A stretch of 64,000 bases of DNA, taken from Pseudomonas californiensis (GTDB taxonomy: Bacteria; Pseudomonadota; Gammaproteobacteria; Pseudomonadales; Pseudomonadaceae). Below the pieces are notes generated by a model that was not told where the DNA came from, did not search any database, and saw nothing but the letters and a program-made list of their open reading frames with translations. The stretch is from assembly GCF_021147775.1 (NCBI RefSeq), contig NZ_JAGTPK010000018.1, forward strand, positions 1 through 64,000, written 5' to 3'. Made by a program: the position numbers and the translations under genes. Shown here in pieces: positions 17,781 to 26,801 of the stretch (positions within the stretch are counted from its first letter, which is position 1; the number at the start of each line of letters is the position of its first letter).

Positions 17781-18263
17781 ATGCATCTGGAAGGTTCCTG
17801 TCATTGCGGCGCCGTTGAGTTCAGCCTCACCAGCGCGCACCCCTGTCCCTATCAACGCTGCTATTGCTCGATCTGTCGCAAGACTCAGGGCTCCGGCGGC
17901 TACGCCATCAACCTGAGCGGCGATGCCAGGAGCATGAAGGTCAACGGTCGGGAAAACATCTCTATCTATCACGCGAAAATGCGCAAAGACCACCATGTCG
18001 ACATCAGCAGCGCCGAGCGGCATTTCTGCAAACACTGCGGCAGCGGTCTGTGGTTGTTCAGCCCGGACTGGCCGGAGCTGATTCATCCGTTCGCCTCGGC
18101 CATTGATACGCCGCTGCCCACCGCGCCCGAGCACACTCACATGTTGCTGGACTCGAAAGCGTCATGGGTGGAAGTGGACAAACGCGAAGGGGATCAGCAG
18201 TACGACGGTTTCCCTGAAGAGTCGATTGCCGACTGGCATGAACGGCTGAGGTTGGTGCGCTGA
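17781..18263 (+). CDS. GFA/CENP-V family zinc-binding protein
   Basis: The 160-residue protein has the zinc ligands of the glutathione-dependent formaldehyde-activating (GFA) family: CHCG at residues 7-10, CYCSICRK (about 27-34) and CKHCGSG (about 78-84). Most members have no proven activity; some bind S-hydroxymethylglutathione. GGAGG lies 8 bases before the ATG. It is divergent from the chemoreceptor gene across a 210-bp gap and convergent with glycerate kinase. Confidence 0.9.
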   Translation: MHLEGSCHCGAVEFSLTSAHPCPYQRCYCSICRKTQGSGGYAINLSGDARSMKVNGRENISIYHAKMRKDHHVDISSAERHFCKHCGSGLWLFSPDWPELIHPFASAIDTPLPTAPEHTHMLLDSKASWVEVDKREGDQQYDGFPEESIADWHERLRLVR

Positions 18264-18272
18264 CCCAGCTCG

Positions 18273-18303
18273 TGTTCGCGGGCGGATAACCCGCCCGTGA
18301 ACA
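18273..18303. terminator. Bidirectional hairpin between GFA-family gene and glycerate kinase
   Basis: TGTTC-G-CGGGCGG and CCGCCCG-T-GAACA pair almost completely (one mismatch) in the gap between two convergent genes. It is GC-rich and well placed to end transcription from both sides, although there is no clear T-run. Confidence 0.6.
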
Positions 18304-18327
18304 GTGGATGAGTAATCCGGGACCGGC

Positions 18328-19464
18328 TCAGCGTGCCGCCAGTTGCCAGACCCGCGCCACGTCCCGTGCCCGATCATGTAACAGTTGGCTGGCGTTGCGG
18401 CAGGCCTGATCAAGGTTCATCGGGCCACTGGTCAGCGCAAAAGCGGCGCTGATGCCATGTTGATACAACTGCTCGTAACCCTCACCGAGCGTCCCGGCGA
18501 GCACAATGACCGGGACGCCTTGACGTTGCGCTACCCGCGCAACACCCAGCGGCGTTTTACCGCGCAAGGTCTGGGCGTCGAAGCGCCCTTCTCCGGTGAT
18601 CACAAGGTCTGCGCCAACCAAGGCTTGTTCCAGACCGGTCAGGTCGGCGACCACCTCGACGCCCGCCCGGAACGAAGCATTCAGATAAGCTTTCGCCGCA
18701 AAGCCCATGCCGCCCGCCGCGCCACTGCCCGGGCTGTCACGCAAATCGCGTCCTAGCGTTCGTGCAGAGTGATCGGCGAAATGCCCCAATGCGGCATCAA
18801 GCGTCAGCACCTGGTCGGGCGATGCGCCTTTTTGCGGGCCGAAGATATGAGAGGCTCCATTGGGACCGCACAACGGGTTATCGACATCGGCAGCGATTTC
18901 TACCCTGGCGTCCGCCAGTCGTGGATCAAACCCGCTCAGGTCAATACGCGCCAGATTGGCCAGTGCCAGGCCGCCGGGCGGCAATGGCTGCCCGTCGGCA
19001 TCCAGAAAGCGCGCGCCCAATGCTGACAGCATGCCGCTGCCTGCATCGTTGGTCGCGCTGCCGCCGATTGCCAGAATGACCCGCTGCGCACCCGCGTCCA
19101 GTGCAGCGAGTATAAGTTGCCCCGTGCCTTCGGTGCTGGTCAGGCAGGCATCGCGCTGTTCAAGGGTAAGCAGTTGCAAACCGCTGGCCATGGCCATTTC
19201 GATGATTGCCGTTCGGCTGGGGGCCAGCCAGCCCCAGTGGGCCTGAACAGCAACGCCCAGCGGCCCGCTGACATGTGCTGTCATCAATTGTCCGTCACAC
19301 GCATCGAGCAACGCTTCGATAGTGCCTTCACCGCCGTCGGCCATAGGGCACTTGACCAGCTCGGCATCAGGCCAGACTTCAGCAAGCCCCGTCGCGATGG
19401 CATCGGCAACTGCCTGAGCGCTCAGGCTGTCTTTGAAAGAATCGGGGGCGATGACTATTTTCAT
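18328..19464 (-). CDS. garK: Glycerate kinase (GarK/GlxK family)
   Basis: The 378-residue enzyme phosphorylates D-glycerate, the end of the glucarate/galactarate and glyoxylate routes. It begins MKIVIAPDSFKDSLSA, the family's invariant N-terminus. Other marks are CPMADGGEGTIEAL, ILAIGGSATNDAGSGMLSAL, the substrate region EIAADVDNPLCGPNGA, GSGAAGGMGFA and ITGEGRFDAQTLRGKTPLGV. The ATG at 19464 is chosen because GGAGA lies 6 bases upstream and the family starts there. It is downstream of the CdaR regulator gene on the same strand, which fits control by sugar diacids. Confidence 0.95.
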   Translation of the reverse strand: MKIVIAPDSFKDSLSAQAVADAIATGLAEVWPDAELVKCPMADGGEGTIEALLDACDGQLMTAHVSGPLGVAVQAHWGWLAPSRTAIIEMAMASGLQLLTLEQRDACLTSTEGTGQLILAALDAGAQRVILAIGGSATNDAGSGMLSALGARFLDADGQPLPPGGLALANLARIDLSGFDPRLADARVEIAADVDNPLCGPNGASHIFGPQKGASPDQVLTLDAALGHFADHSARTLGRDLRDSPGSGAAGGMGFAAKAYLNASFRAGVEVVADLTGLEQALVGADLVITGEGRFDAQTLRGKTPLGVARVAQRQGVPVIVLAGTLGEGYEQLYQHGISAAFALTSGPMNLDQACRNASQLLHDRARDVARVWQLAAR

Positions 19465-19575
19465 TGTTGTTCTCCATATCCGATACCGGATGTTCTCATC
19501 CCGCACCGGCTTTGCCGCCTGCCCTTCGCACAATGTTTGGTTCGGGTTATCGGGCATTTGAACAAAAACAGTCGG

Positions 19576-20667
19576 TCAACCGGAACGCGCCAGCATCTGC
19601 ACGCCGAGGTACAAGCGCAGCAGATCGTCGGTCTTGTACGGATCGCACCCTGTCAATTGCGCAACCTTTTCCAGCCGATAGCGCAGGCTGTTGCGGTGGA
19701 TGCCCAGTGCCTCGGCACAGGCCTGACTTTCGCCGCTGTAGTCGAACCATTTGCACAGCGTGTCGAGCAATTGGGCGTTGTTGTGCAAACGGCCAACGGG
19801 CTCGGCGACTTCTGCGGCGAGCCAGTCATGACGGTAACGCCAGAAAAGCACTGGCAAACGGAACGTCGCCAGGCGCAGCAGCTTTTGCTCGGGGCGGGCC
19901 TGACTGGCGTAATCCAGCAGATCCCGTGCCGCTGCACAGGCGTGGCGCAGCGCAGGCAGGTCCGCCGATTGCTCGACAGTGGCCATGCGCATTACGGGCC
20001 AGCCATTCTCCACGAACTGTTTGAGCAACTGCGTATCGTCGCGCTCCTTGCCGACCGCACGGCACCAATACAACAGCGTTGGCTCACGCAGCACGCACCA
20101 GCTATCGGCGTAGCGCGCATTCAACCAGACGGCAATCTGGCTGACCGCGACGGCTTGCACATCAAGCTGGATCAGCACCACCTGACGCGGCAACTGCGGT
20201 TGCAGCCCGAGCTGTCGCGCTTCCTCAACAAGACTGTCCGGGCAGTCTGACAACAGCAAGCGAGCCAGAAGGTCTTCGCTGCGCTGTAGACGCCATTGCC
20301 GATCTGCCTGCTGGCGCCGGTGCTCCATCAGCATCTCGGCGGTCATTTTCACCAGTTCGCCATAGACCCTGACTTCGTCCGGCTCACCCGTAATGCCGAG
20401 CACACCCACCAGTTGGTGATCGAGCATCAGCGGCAGATTGACTCCAGGCTTGACGCCGCCCAGGCGCAATGCGGCCTGCGAATCGATCTCCACCACCCTG
20501 CTGTCGGCCAGGACCAGCTGCGCGCCTTCGTGGCGGGTGCACAAACGCTCGGGATCACCGCTGCCAATGATGATGCCCAGATAATCCATGACATTGACGT
20601 TGTAAGGGAGAATGGCCATCGCGCGGTCGACGATGTCCTGAGCCAGTGCCCGGTCAAGTGCGAACAT
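19576..20667 (-). CDS. cdaR: CdaR-type sugar-diacid-responsive regulator
   Basis: A 363-residue regulator. The N-terminal putative diacid recognition domain (about residues 1-135) begins LDRALAQDIVDRAMAILPYN and includes ADSRVVEIDS and LGITGEPDEVRVYGELVKMT. The C-terminal PucR-type helix-turn-helix is in CAEALGIHRNSLRYRLEKV. CdaR activates glucarate, galactarate and glycerate genes in enterobacteria. Here it sits directly upstream of glycerate kinase (112-bp gap, same strand) and about 2.5 kb from gudD. In the divergent gap to the next gene an inverted repeat GTGCGA-N6-TCGCAC (20768-20785) is a possible regulatory site. Confidence 0.93.
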   Translation of the reverse strand: MFALDRALAQDIVDRAMAILPYNVNVMDYLGIIIGSGDPERLCTRHEGAQLVLADSRVVEIDSQAALRLGGVKPGVNLPLMLDHQLVGVLGITGEPDEVRVYGELVKMTAEMLMEHRRQQADRQWRLQRSEDLLARLLLSDCPDSLVEEARQLGLQPQLPRQVVLIQLDVQAVAVSQIAVWLNARYADSWCVLREPTLLYWCRAVGKERDDTQLLKQFVENGWPVMRMATVEQSADLPALRHACAAARDLLDYASQARPEQKLLRLATFRLPVLFWRYRHDWLAAEVAEPVGRLHNNAQLLDTLCKWFDYSGESQACAEALGIHRNSLRYRLEKVAQLTGCDPYKTDDLLRLYLGVQMLARSG

Positions 20668-20879
20668 CGAAGCCTCCCGGCGCAGCGAAAGACGTGGAAA
20701 AGGTCGGCATGCGGATACATTTTGTTGAAGTTATTGAGCGTCCGAGTGTGCCTGAAAGTGGTAGTCAGTGCGATGCGCGTCGCACATTGCTCGCTTGCGA
20801 CGGTCCCACACCGTAGAGGTGAAGTGGGTGGATGCCTGCATGATCGCTTACTCAGCCGCTCCATCAGCCAACAAGGCCT

Positions 20880-22037
20880 TTGAACTTGATCAGATCGCGA
20901 CTCGCCAGCCTGCTTTCATTGTTGACCCTGCAAGCCTGCACCTCGATGGCCGAGGGTGAAAAACCCGAAAACAGCTTCGAGATTTACCGTCAACAGACGG
21001 TAGCCATGATGCGCGAAAAGCGCGCCTTTCAGACGCCGGACACTGAAACCGAACTGGGCTGGAACGCACCACGACAGTGGAACCCGAGCGGCGCCGTCAA
21101 AGGGGGCGTTCTGCTGGTGCACGGCCTTGGGGATTCGCCGTGGTCATTCAACGACGTGGGCCAGCGGCTGGCCGATCAGGGGTTTCTGGTCAGGACAGTG
21201 TTGCTGCCCGGTCACGGTACCCGGCCTGAGGATATGCTCGACGTCCGCCTGGAAGAGTGGCAACGCGTGGTGCGCGAGCAGGCGCAATTGCTCAGTCGCG
21301 AGGTGCCCGAAGTCTATCTGGGCGGCTTTTCGACCGGTGCCAATCTGGTGCTGGATTACGCCTACCAACACGACGACATTGCCGGGCTGCTGCTGTTCTC
21401 GCCGGCCTTTCGCTCCGACAGCATTTACGCATGGCTGACGCCGTGGATCGGCTGGGCTCGTCCATGGCTGGCCGCACCCAATGACGGTCTGCGCCCGATG
21501 CAGACCCCTGTGCGCTACATGAATATGCCCACCAACGGTTTCGCCCAGTTCTATCGCAGCAGCGTGCTGGCCCAGGACCGGCTGAGTGAGCGCAAATACG
21601 AAAAGCCGGTGTTTGTCGCCATCGCTCGGCACGACTCAGTAGTGGACACGGCTTACGTGCTGGAAAATTTCCAACAGCGCTTCAGCCATCCGGCCAGCCG
21701 ATTGATCTGGTACGGCGACCTGCCGGCCAAAGCTGCCGATAACGCGCGTATCGAGGTGCGCAAGGACTATCTGCCTGAATACCGTATCAGCCGCTTTTCG
21801 CACATGGGCCTTTTGTTTGCGCCCGGCAATCCGCTGTACGGCGTGGCAGGCAGCCAGCGCATCTGCTGGAACGGCCAGTCGACTCCGGACACGGCAAAAT
21901 GCATGGCTGGCGAGCCGGTATGGTATTCAGACTGGGGCTACAACGAGCCGGGCAAGATCCATGCACGACTGACCTTCAACCCCTACTTCGAATGGCAGAC
22001 GCAGGTCATGCTGGGCGTCATGGGCCAGGCGCAATAA
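20880..22037 (+). CDS. Lipoprotein alpha/beta hydrolase (carboxylesterase-like)
   Basis: A 385-residue protein with a lipoprotein signal (LASLLSLLTLQAC, Cys about residue 20), probably anchored to the outer membrane. The hydrolase core has LLVHGLGDSPWSFND (oxyanion), the nucleophile elbow GGFSTGANLVLDYA, the acid in ARHDSVVD and the catalytic His in RFSHMGLLFAPGNPLYG. The overall pattern is of the Est30/monoglyceride-lipase type. The start is TTG (20880), with AAGG just upstream; another TTG lies six bases on. It is unrelated in sequence to the neighbouring sugar-acid genes, and its role there is unknown. Confidence 0.85.
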   Translation: MNLIRSRLASLLSLLTLQACTSMAEGEKPENSFEIYRQQTVAMMREKRAFQTPDTETELGWNAPRQWNPSGAVKGGVLLVHGLGDSPWSFNDVGQRLADQGFLVRTVLLPGHGTRPEDMLDVRLEEWQRVVREQAQLLSREVPEVYLGGFSTGANLVLDYAYQHDDIAGLLLFSPAFRSDSIYAWLTPWIGWARPWLAAPNDGLRPMQTPVRYMNMPTNGFAQFYRSSVLAQDRLSERKYEKPVFVAIARHDSVVDTAYVLENFQQRFSHPASRLIWYGDLPAKAADNARIEVRKDYLPEYRISRFSHMGLLFAPGNPLYGVAGSQRICWNGQSTPDTAKCMAGEPVWYSDWGYNEPGKIHARLTFNPYFEWQTQVMLGVMGQAQ

Positions 22038-22060
22038 AGCGCGGCTGCCGAACGCGCGGA

Positions 22061-22774
22061 TTATTCGAGCGGCACCAGTCGCTCCCGGCTGTTGCTCAAG
22101 TGGGTCCACATGGCTGCACGTGCAGCGTCCGGATCCTTGCGACGGATAGCGCTGAGCAGGGCCTCGTGTTCCAGATTGGCCAGATAACCGTGATGCGCGA
22201 GGTTATTGCCGGCCCGCTCGCTCGAAGCGATGCGGCTGCGCGGAATGACCGCGCTGCCCAGATGCTGCATGATCTCCAGAAAATACGGATTGCCCGTGGC
22301 TTCTGCGATCAGCATGTGGAAGCGCTTGTCGGCCTCGACGCAGCTGTCTTCGTTGGCCAGCAGGTCCTGATAGTCATCCAGCGCCTGGCGCATCGCCGCC
22401 AGTTGCTCATCAGTCCGGCGCACCGCAGCCAGCGCGACCGCCTGGGTTTCCAGGCCAATACGCAGTTCGATGATGTCACGCACCCGCGAGACGGTTTCGA
22501 CCTTCAGCCGCAGGCCTGTCTGGTCGCGACGCTCCAGCACGAATGTACCGATGCCATGCCGGGTCGCCACCAGCCCTGAGGCCTGCAGCTTGGAAATGGC
22601 CTCACGCACCACTGTCCTGCTGACACCGTGCTCCCGGACGATCTCGTTTTCCGAAGGCAGCTTCTGGCCCGGTGCAATCTTGCCCAACAGAATACGCTGA
22701 CTCAACTCCGTCACCAGGTCCGTGGCGAGGCTGTGCCGGCGGAGTTTCGGCGCTGCGCTGTCGGGTGTCTGCAT
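22061..22774 (-). CDS. GntR-family (FCD) transcriptional regulator
   Basis: The 237-residue repressor-type regulator has an N-terminal winged helix (about residues 12-75; LPSENEIVREHGVSRTVVRE and LVATRHGIGTFVLE) and an all-helical FCD ligand domain. The metal-binding His/Asp pattern is visible as DKRFHMLIAEATGNPYFLEI and further His residues (LAHHGYLANLEHEALL). The ATG at 22774 gives the family length. It is divergent from the glucarate-type permease and gudD, and an inverted repeat (22881-22910) in the gap is its likely operator, so it probably represses sugar-acid uptake and use. Confidence 0.92.
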   Translation of the reverse strand: MQTPDSAAPKLRRHSLATDLVTELSQRILLGKIAPGQKLPSENEIVREHGVSRTVVREAISKLQASGLVATRHGIGTFVLERRDQTGLRLKVETVSRVRDIIELRIGLETQAVALAAVRRTDEQLAAMRQALDDYQDLLANEDSCVEADKRFHMLIAEATGNPYFLEIMQHLGSAVIPRSRIASSERAGNNLAHHGYLANLEHEALLSAIRRKDPDAARAAMWTHLSNSRERLVPLE

Positions 22775-23225
22775 GGGGTGGCCGTCCTGAGGTTCAACTT
22801 GTCTGAATACGCGGCGCTTTGGTGCCGCGACGGCGCGATCATAGCACTGGAGCCGCAGCAGGCCTGCGTTGGGCAAGCCAACAACTTGTCCAGCTTGTAA
22901 TACAAGTTGTTTTGGATCGTCAATCGCCGGCTCGAACCACAGTGTTTTTTTCGATGCTGCACTGAGAAAGGAATCCCCCGAAGAACCGGTTCAGCACGAA
23001 CGAAATTTCTTATATTCCCTTTATAAAACAGATAAATGGGATCATTTCCAGGTATTCGCTCCGGGCCACCAACCGCGACGCCTTTTGTCGTACGCCGCAA
23101 AAAAAGACCTTTTTGGCGCATATCAAAGGGCTTGCGCGGACCTTTTTTACTTGTATGATGACCGACAATGCGAGGGACACACCTCGCTCATACCCGCATA
23201 AAAACAACGAGTGGGAGTTCCAATT
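22775..23225. other. 451-bp divergent regulatory region between GntR regulator and permease
   Basis: No gene is supported here. It contains the inverted repeat at 22881-22910, an AT-rich stretch around 23008-23034 (TCTTATATTCCCTTTATAAA) that could hold a promoter, and an A7 stretch followed by CCTTTTTGG at 23099-23116. GGGAG (23213-23217) is the ribosome-binding site of the permease gene. Confidence 0.5.
22881..22910. promoter_or_regulatory. Candidate GntR/FCD operator (inverted repeat)
   Basis: ACAACTTGT (22881-22889) and ACAAGTTGT (22902-22910) are inverted copies separated by 12 bases. The right half itself contains the perfect palindrome CTTGTAATACAAG (22894-22906), of the TTGTA-N-TACAA kind bound by FCD-type GntR proteins. 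It lies 106 bases upstream of the regulator's start and in front of the divergent permease gene. Confidence 0.65.
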
Positions 23226-24572
23226 GTGAGCACATCCAGTTCCGGGATGGCGAACGGCGCAGATTCGGTTTTGAGTTCAGCCGTTTCCAAAGTCAAACGT
23301 CATGTCCTGCCGCTTTTCGTCATCATGTTTATCGTCAACTACATCGACCGGGTGAACATCGGCTTCGTGCGCTCGCACATGGAGCACGACCTGGGCATCG
23401 GGGCGGCTGCTTATGGCCTGGGTGCCGGGTTGTTCTTCATCGGCTATGCACTGTTTGAAGTACCGTCCAACATCCTTCTGCAGAAAGTCGGCGCACGTAT
23501 CTGGCTGACACGCATCATGCTGACCTGGGGTCTGGTGGCCGCCTGCATGGCGTTCATCCAGAACGAAACCCACTTCTATATCCTGCGTTTTCTGCTCGGC
23601 GTCGCCGAAGCTGGCTTCTTCCCCGGTGTGATCTACTACTTCACTCGCTGGCTACCGGGCGTAGAGCGTGGCAAAGCCATCGCCATCTTCCTCAGTGGCT
23701 CGGCCATCGCGTCGCTGATCTCGGGTCCGCTGTCGGGGTTGCTGCTGCAAATCACAGGCTTTGGTTTGAAAGGCTGGCAGTGGATGTACTTCATCGAAGG
23801 CATGTTTTCGGTCGGCCTGTGCTTCTTCGTCTGGTTCTGGCTGGACTCCAAACCACACGATGCCAAATGGCTGACCCGCGAAGAACAGGATGCCCTGGTC
23901 AATGCCATTGATGCCGAACAGGCTGCACGTGAAGCGGCAACGCCGGTCAAGGCGTCCATTGGCCAGTTGCTCAAGGACAGCCAGATCATTCTGTTTTGCC
24001 TGATCTACTTCTTTATTCAACTGACGATCTACGCAGCAACGTTCTGGTTGCCCAGCATCATCCGGAAGATGGGCAGCATGACCGACTTCGAAGTCGGCAT
24101 GTTCAACTCGATCCCTTGGCTGCTGTCGATCATCGGCATGTACGCATTCGCCTCGCTTTCGGCCAAATGGAAACGCCAACAGGCGTGGGTGGCCGTCGCT
24201 CTGCTGATCGCTGCCGCCGGGATGTTCATGTCCACCACCGGCAGCCCGATCTTCGCCTTCGTGGCTATCTGTTTCGCGGCACTGGGCTTCAAATCGGCCT
24301 CCTCGCTGTTCTGGCCTATTCCGCAGGCGTATCTGGACGCACGCATCGCCGCTGCGGTGATCGCGCTGATCAATTCGGTGGGCAACCTCGGCGGCTTCGT
24401 GGCGCCCACCACGTTCGGCCTGCTTGAAGAACACACCGGCTCGATTCAGGGCGGCCTGTATGGGCTGACGGCCACGTCAATCCTCGCTGCGATCATCGTC
24501 TTCGCCGCCCGCAATAAGCCCAAACCCGGCGCGACACCTGTGGCTGCTGTGCAAACGCTAGCCGCCCACTGA
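23226..24572 (+). CDS. gudP: MFS sugar-acid transporter (glucarate/galactarate permease type)
   Basis: A 448-residue major facilitator of the anion:cation symporter group with 12 predicted helices. Family marks are FIVNYIDRVNIGFV in helix 1, LFFIGYALFEVPSNI in helix 2, then ARIWLTRIMLTWGL, FLLGVAEAGFFPGVIYYFTR and WQWMYFIEG. The start is GTG (23226), with GGGAG 8 bases upstream. It is followed 48 bases later by gudD, so glucarate or a related diacid is the likely substrate, although galactarate and tartrate permeases look alike. Confidence 0.9.
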   Translation: MSTSSSGMANGADSVLSSAVSKVKRHVLPLFVIMFIVNYIDRVNIGFVRSHMEHDLGIGAAAYGLGAGLFFIGYALFEVPSNILLQKVGARIWLTRIMLTWGLVAACMAFIQNETHFYILRFLLGVAEAGFFPGVIYYFTRWLPGVERGKAIAIFLSGSAIASLISGPLSGLLLQITGFGLKGWQWMYFIEGMFSVGLCFFVWFWLDSKPHDAKWLTREEQDALVNAIDAEQAAREAATPVKASIGQLLKDSQIILFCLIYFFIQLTIYAATFWLPSIIRKMGSMTDFEVGMFNSIPWLLSIIGMYAFASLSAKWKRQQAWVAVALLIAAAGMFMSTTGSPIFAFVAICFAALGFKSASSLFWPIPQAYLDARIAAAVIALINSVGNLGGFVAPTTFGLLEEHTGSIQGGLYGLTATSILAAIIVFAARNKPKPGATPVAAVQTLAAH

Positions 24573-24620
24573 CCCACGCCCGTTAAATTTTTTTCAAGGC
24601 TATTTTTGAAGGATCTGATC

Positions 24621-25973
24621 ATGAATACTCAGCACTCCAACATCACCGGCAAGGCCCCGATCATCACTGAAATGCAGGTGGTTCCGGTCGCTGGCCATGA
24701 CGACATGCTGCTTAACCTGAGCGGCGCACACGGCCCCTACTTCACCCGCAATATCGTGATACTCAAGGACAACGCCGGTCACACCGGCGTCGGTGAGGTG
24801 CCCGGCGGCGATCTGATTCGTCAGACCCTGGAAGACGCGCGCTCGCTGGTTGTGGGTAGCAGCATCGGTACGTACCAGAGCATCCTGAACCAGGTGCGCA
24901 AAGCGTTTGCCGAGCGCGACTCGGGCGGCCGTGGCCAGCAGACCTTCGACCTGCGCATCACCATTCACGCCGTCACTGCACTGGAAGCTGCGCTGCTCGA
25001 CCTGCTCGGCCAGCACCTGGACGTTCCCGTCGCCGCGCTGCTCGGCGAGGGTCAGCAACGCGATCAGGTCGAAATGCTCGGTTACCTGTTCTATGTCGGC
25101 GATCAGGGCAAGACCAACCTGCCCTATCGCCGTGAACCGGATGCCGACAACGACTGGTTTCGCGTGCGCCATGAGGTCGCGCTGACACCCGAAGCCGTGG
25201 TCCGTCTGGCCGAAGCAGCTCATCAGCGCTACGGCTTTCAAGACTTCAAGCTGAAAGGCGGTGTGCTGTCAGGTGATGACGAGATACAGGCCGTTACCGC
25301 ATTGGCGGAGCGCTTTCCCGAGGCCCGCATCACACTGGATCCCAATGGAGCCTGGTCTTTGAAAGAAGCCATTCGTCTGTGCCGTGACCAGCACCATGTG
25401 CTGGCCTACGCCGAAGACCCGTGTGGCGCAGAAAACGGTTTCTCCGGTCGGGAAGTGATGGCCGAATTCCGTCGAGCCACAGGCCTGAAAACCGCCACCA
25501 ACATGATCGCCACCGACTGGCGTGAAATGGGTCATGCCATTCAGTTGCAATCCGTGGACATCCCATTGGCCGACCCCCACTTCTGGACCATGCAGGGCTC
25601 GGTGCGCGTCGCACAGATGTGCAACGAGTGGGGCCTGACCTGGGGTTCGCATTCCAACAACCATTTCGACATCTCGCTGGCAATGTTTACCCATGTCGCG
25701 GCTGCCGCACCGGGCAACATTACGGCCATCGACACCCACTGGATCTGGCAGGACGGCCAGCGCCTCACCAAAGCACCGTTGCAGATTGTCGGTGGCAAGG
25801 TCGCGGTGCCGAAGAAACCGGGGCTGGGCGTAGAACTGGACACCGATCAATTGGCCAAGGCCCACGAGCTCTACAAAGGCATGGGCCTCGGGGCGCGTAA
25901 CGATGCCGTCGCCATGCAATTTCTGATTTCAGACTGGAAGTTCAACAACAAGCAGCCTTGCCTGGTGCGTTGA
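24621..25973 (+). CDS. gudD: Glucarate dehydratase
   Basis: The 450-residue enolase-superfamily enzyme dehydrates D-glucarate (and L-idarate) to 5-keto-4-deoxyglucarate. The N-terminal capping domain has AHGPYFTRNIVILKDNAG and GVGEVPGG. The barrel has the base KxK in DFKLKGGVL, metal ligands in TLDPNGAW (Asp), AEDPCGAENG (Glu) and TNMIATDW (Asn), and the His base in WGSHSNNHFDISLAM. Length is close to E. coli GudD. AAGGA lies about 10 bases before the ATG at 24621. It is probably co-transcribed with the upstream permease gene and ends at a strong terminator. The next pathway enzyme (KDG dehydratase or aldolase) is not in the window. Confidence 0.96.
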   Translation: MNTQHSNITGKAPIITEMQVVPVAGHDDMLLNLSGAHGPYFTRNIVILKDNAGHTGVGEVPGGDLIRQTLEDARSLVVGSSIGTYQSILNQVRKAFAERDSGGRGQQTFDLRITIHAVTALEAALLDLLGQHLDVPVAALLGEGQQRDQVEMLGYLFYVGDQGKTNLPYRREPDADNDWFRVRHEVALTPEAVVRLAEAAHQRYGFQDFKLKGGVLSGDDEIQAVTALAERFPEARITLDPNGAWSLKEAIRLCRDQHHVLAYAEDPCGAENGFSGREVMAEFRRATGLKTATNMIATDWREMGHAIQLQSVDIPLADPHFWTMQGSVRVAQMCNEWGLTWGSHSNNHFDISLAMFTHVAAAAPGNITAIDTHWIWQDGQRLTKAPLQIVGGKVAVPKKPGLGVELDTDQLAKAHELYKGMGLGARNDAVAMQFLISDWKFNNKQPCLVR

Positions 25974-26017
25974 GTCTGCAGTCGACAACATTGAACACTC
26001 GCCACACCGTTGGCACA

Positions 26018-26048
26018 CGGCGCACAACCCCCTTGTGCGCCGTTTTTT
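26018..26048 (+). terminator. Rho-independent terminator after gudD
   Basis: CGGCGCACAA and TTGTGCGCCG form a perfect 10-bp stem with a five-C loop, followed by TTTTTT. It lies 45 bases after the gudD stop codon and is the clearest intrinsic terminator of the window. Confidence 0.9.
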
Positions 26049-26103
26049 CAAAGCGCATCAGGGCATGCTACTGTCTGGCAACACTTGGTAACGACTAGCC
26101 CGC

Positions 26104-26757
26104 ATGCGCCATATCGCTCACACGCATCCTCGTTTGACTGTCTCGGCGCTGGTAGGCCTGCTGGTTGGCTGTGCATCGGTGTGGTTGATCCCCACTGCCT
26201 CTGTTACTCAGCATCTGCTGATTGGCTGGGACCTGGGCGTCTGGCTGTATCTGGTGCTGATCTTTATTCGTACGTTGCATAGCACCGCCGATGACGTGCG
26301 GCGGGTAGCGCTGATGGAAGACGAAAAAGCTGGCGGTATCCTGCTGACCGTGTGCATTGCAGCACTGGCCAGCCTGGCAGCTATTATTCTGGAAATCGCT
26401 GGCAGCAAGGGTCTGTCGCCCCATCAGCAGCTCCTGCATCACGCGTTTACCGGTGCCACCGTCATTGGCTCATGGCTGATGATCGGCGTGATCTTCAGCC
26501 TGCACTACGCCCATCTGTTCTACACCTCCAAAGGCAAGGAACCCCCATTGACCTTTACCGGTGGCGAGAAGCACCCCGACTACTGGGACTTTCTGTACTT
26601 TTCCTTCACCCTGAGCGTTGCGGTGCAGACCTCCGATGTCGGTGTGGGCACGCGCGAAATGCGCAAGATTGTGCTCGCGCAATCCTTGATCTGCTTTGTG
26701 TTCAATACCGCCATTCTAGGGCTTTCAATCAATATCGCAGCCAGCCTGTTCAACTGA
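26104..26757 (+). CDS. DUF1345 family membrane protein
   Basis: A 217-residue integral membrane protein with about five hydrophobic helices (VSALVGLLVGCASVWLI, IGWDLGVWLYLVLIFI, GILLTVCIAALASLAAIILE, TGATVIGSWLMIGVIFSLHY and a C-terminal helix). The pattern HPDYWDFLYFSFTLSVAVQT followed by SDVGV is typical of DUF1345. No function is established for the family. A D-2-hydroxyacid dehydrogenase gene follows on the same strand 44 bases later. Confidence 0.85.
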   Translation: MRHIAHTHPRLTVSALVGLLVGCASVWLIPTASVTQHLLIGWDLGVWLYLVLIFIRTLHSTADDVRRVALMEDEKAGGILLTVCIAALASLAAIILEIAGSKGLSPHQQLLHHAFTGATVIGSWLMIGVIFSLHYAHLFYTSKGKEPPLTFTGGEKHPDYWDFLYFSFTLSVAVQTSDVGVGTREMRKIVLAQSLICFVFNTAILGLSINIAASLFN

Positions 26758-26801
26758 CGGAAACGAAGCCCTTCCAACCCGACACGAGGAGACCCACGCT
26801 C

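Noticed and set aside
19117..20250. 377-codon open frame spanning the garK-cdaR junction on the plus strand
   Set aside because: Crosses two real genes on the other strand and resembles nothing.
22869..23201. 110-codon plus-strand frame in the GntR-permease gap
   Set aside because: Covers the candidate operator and promoter region, has no ribosome-binding site and an unlikely amino-acid pattern.
26352..26801. Upstream extension of the hydroxyacid dehydrogenase frame
   Set aside because: Overlaps the DUF1345 gene out of frame; the ATG at 26802 has a good ribosome-binding site and matches the family start.
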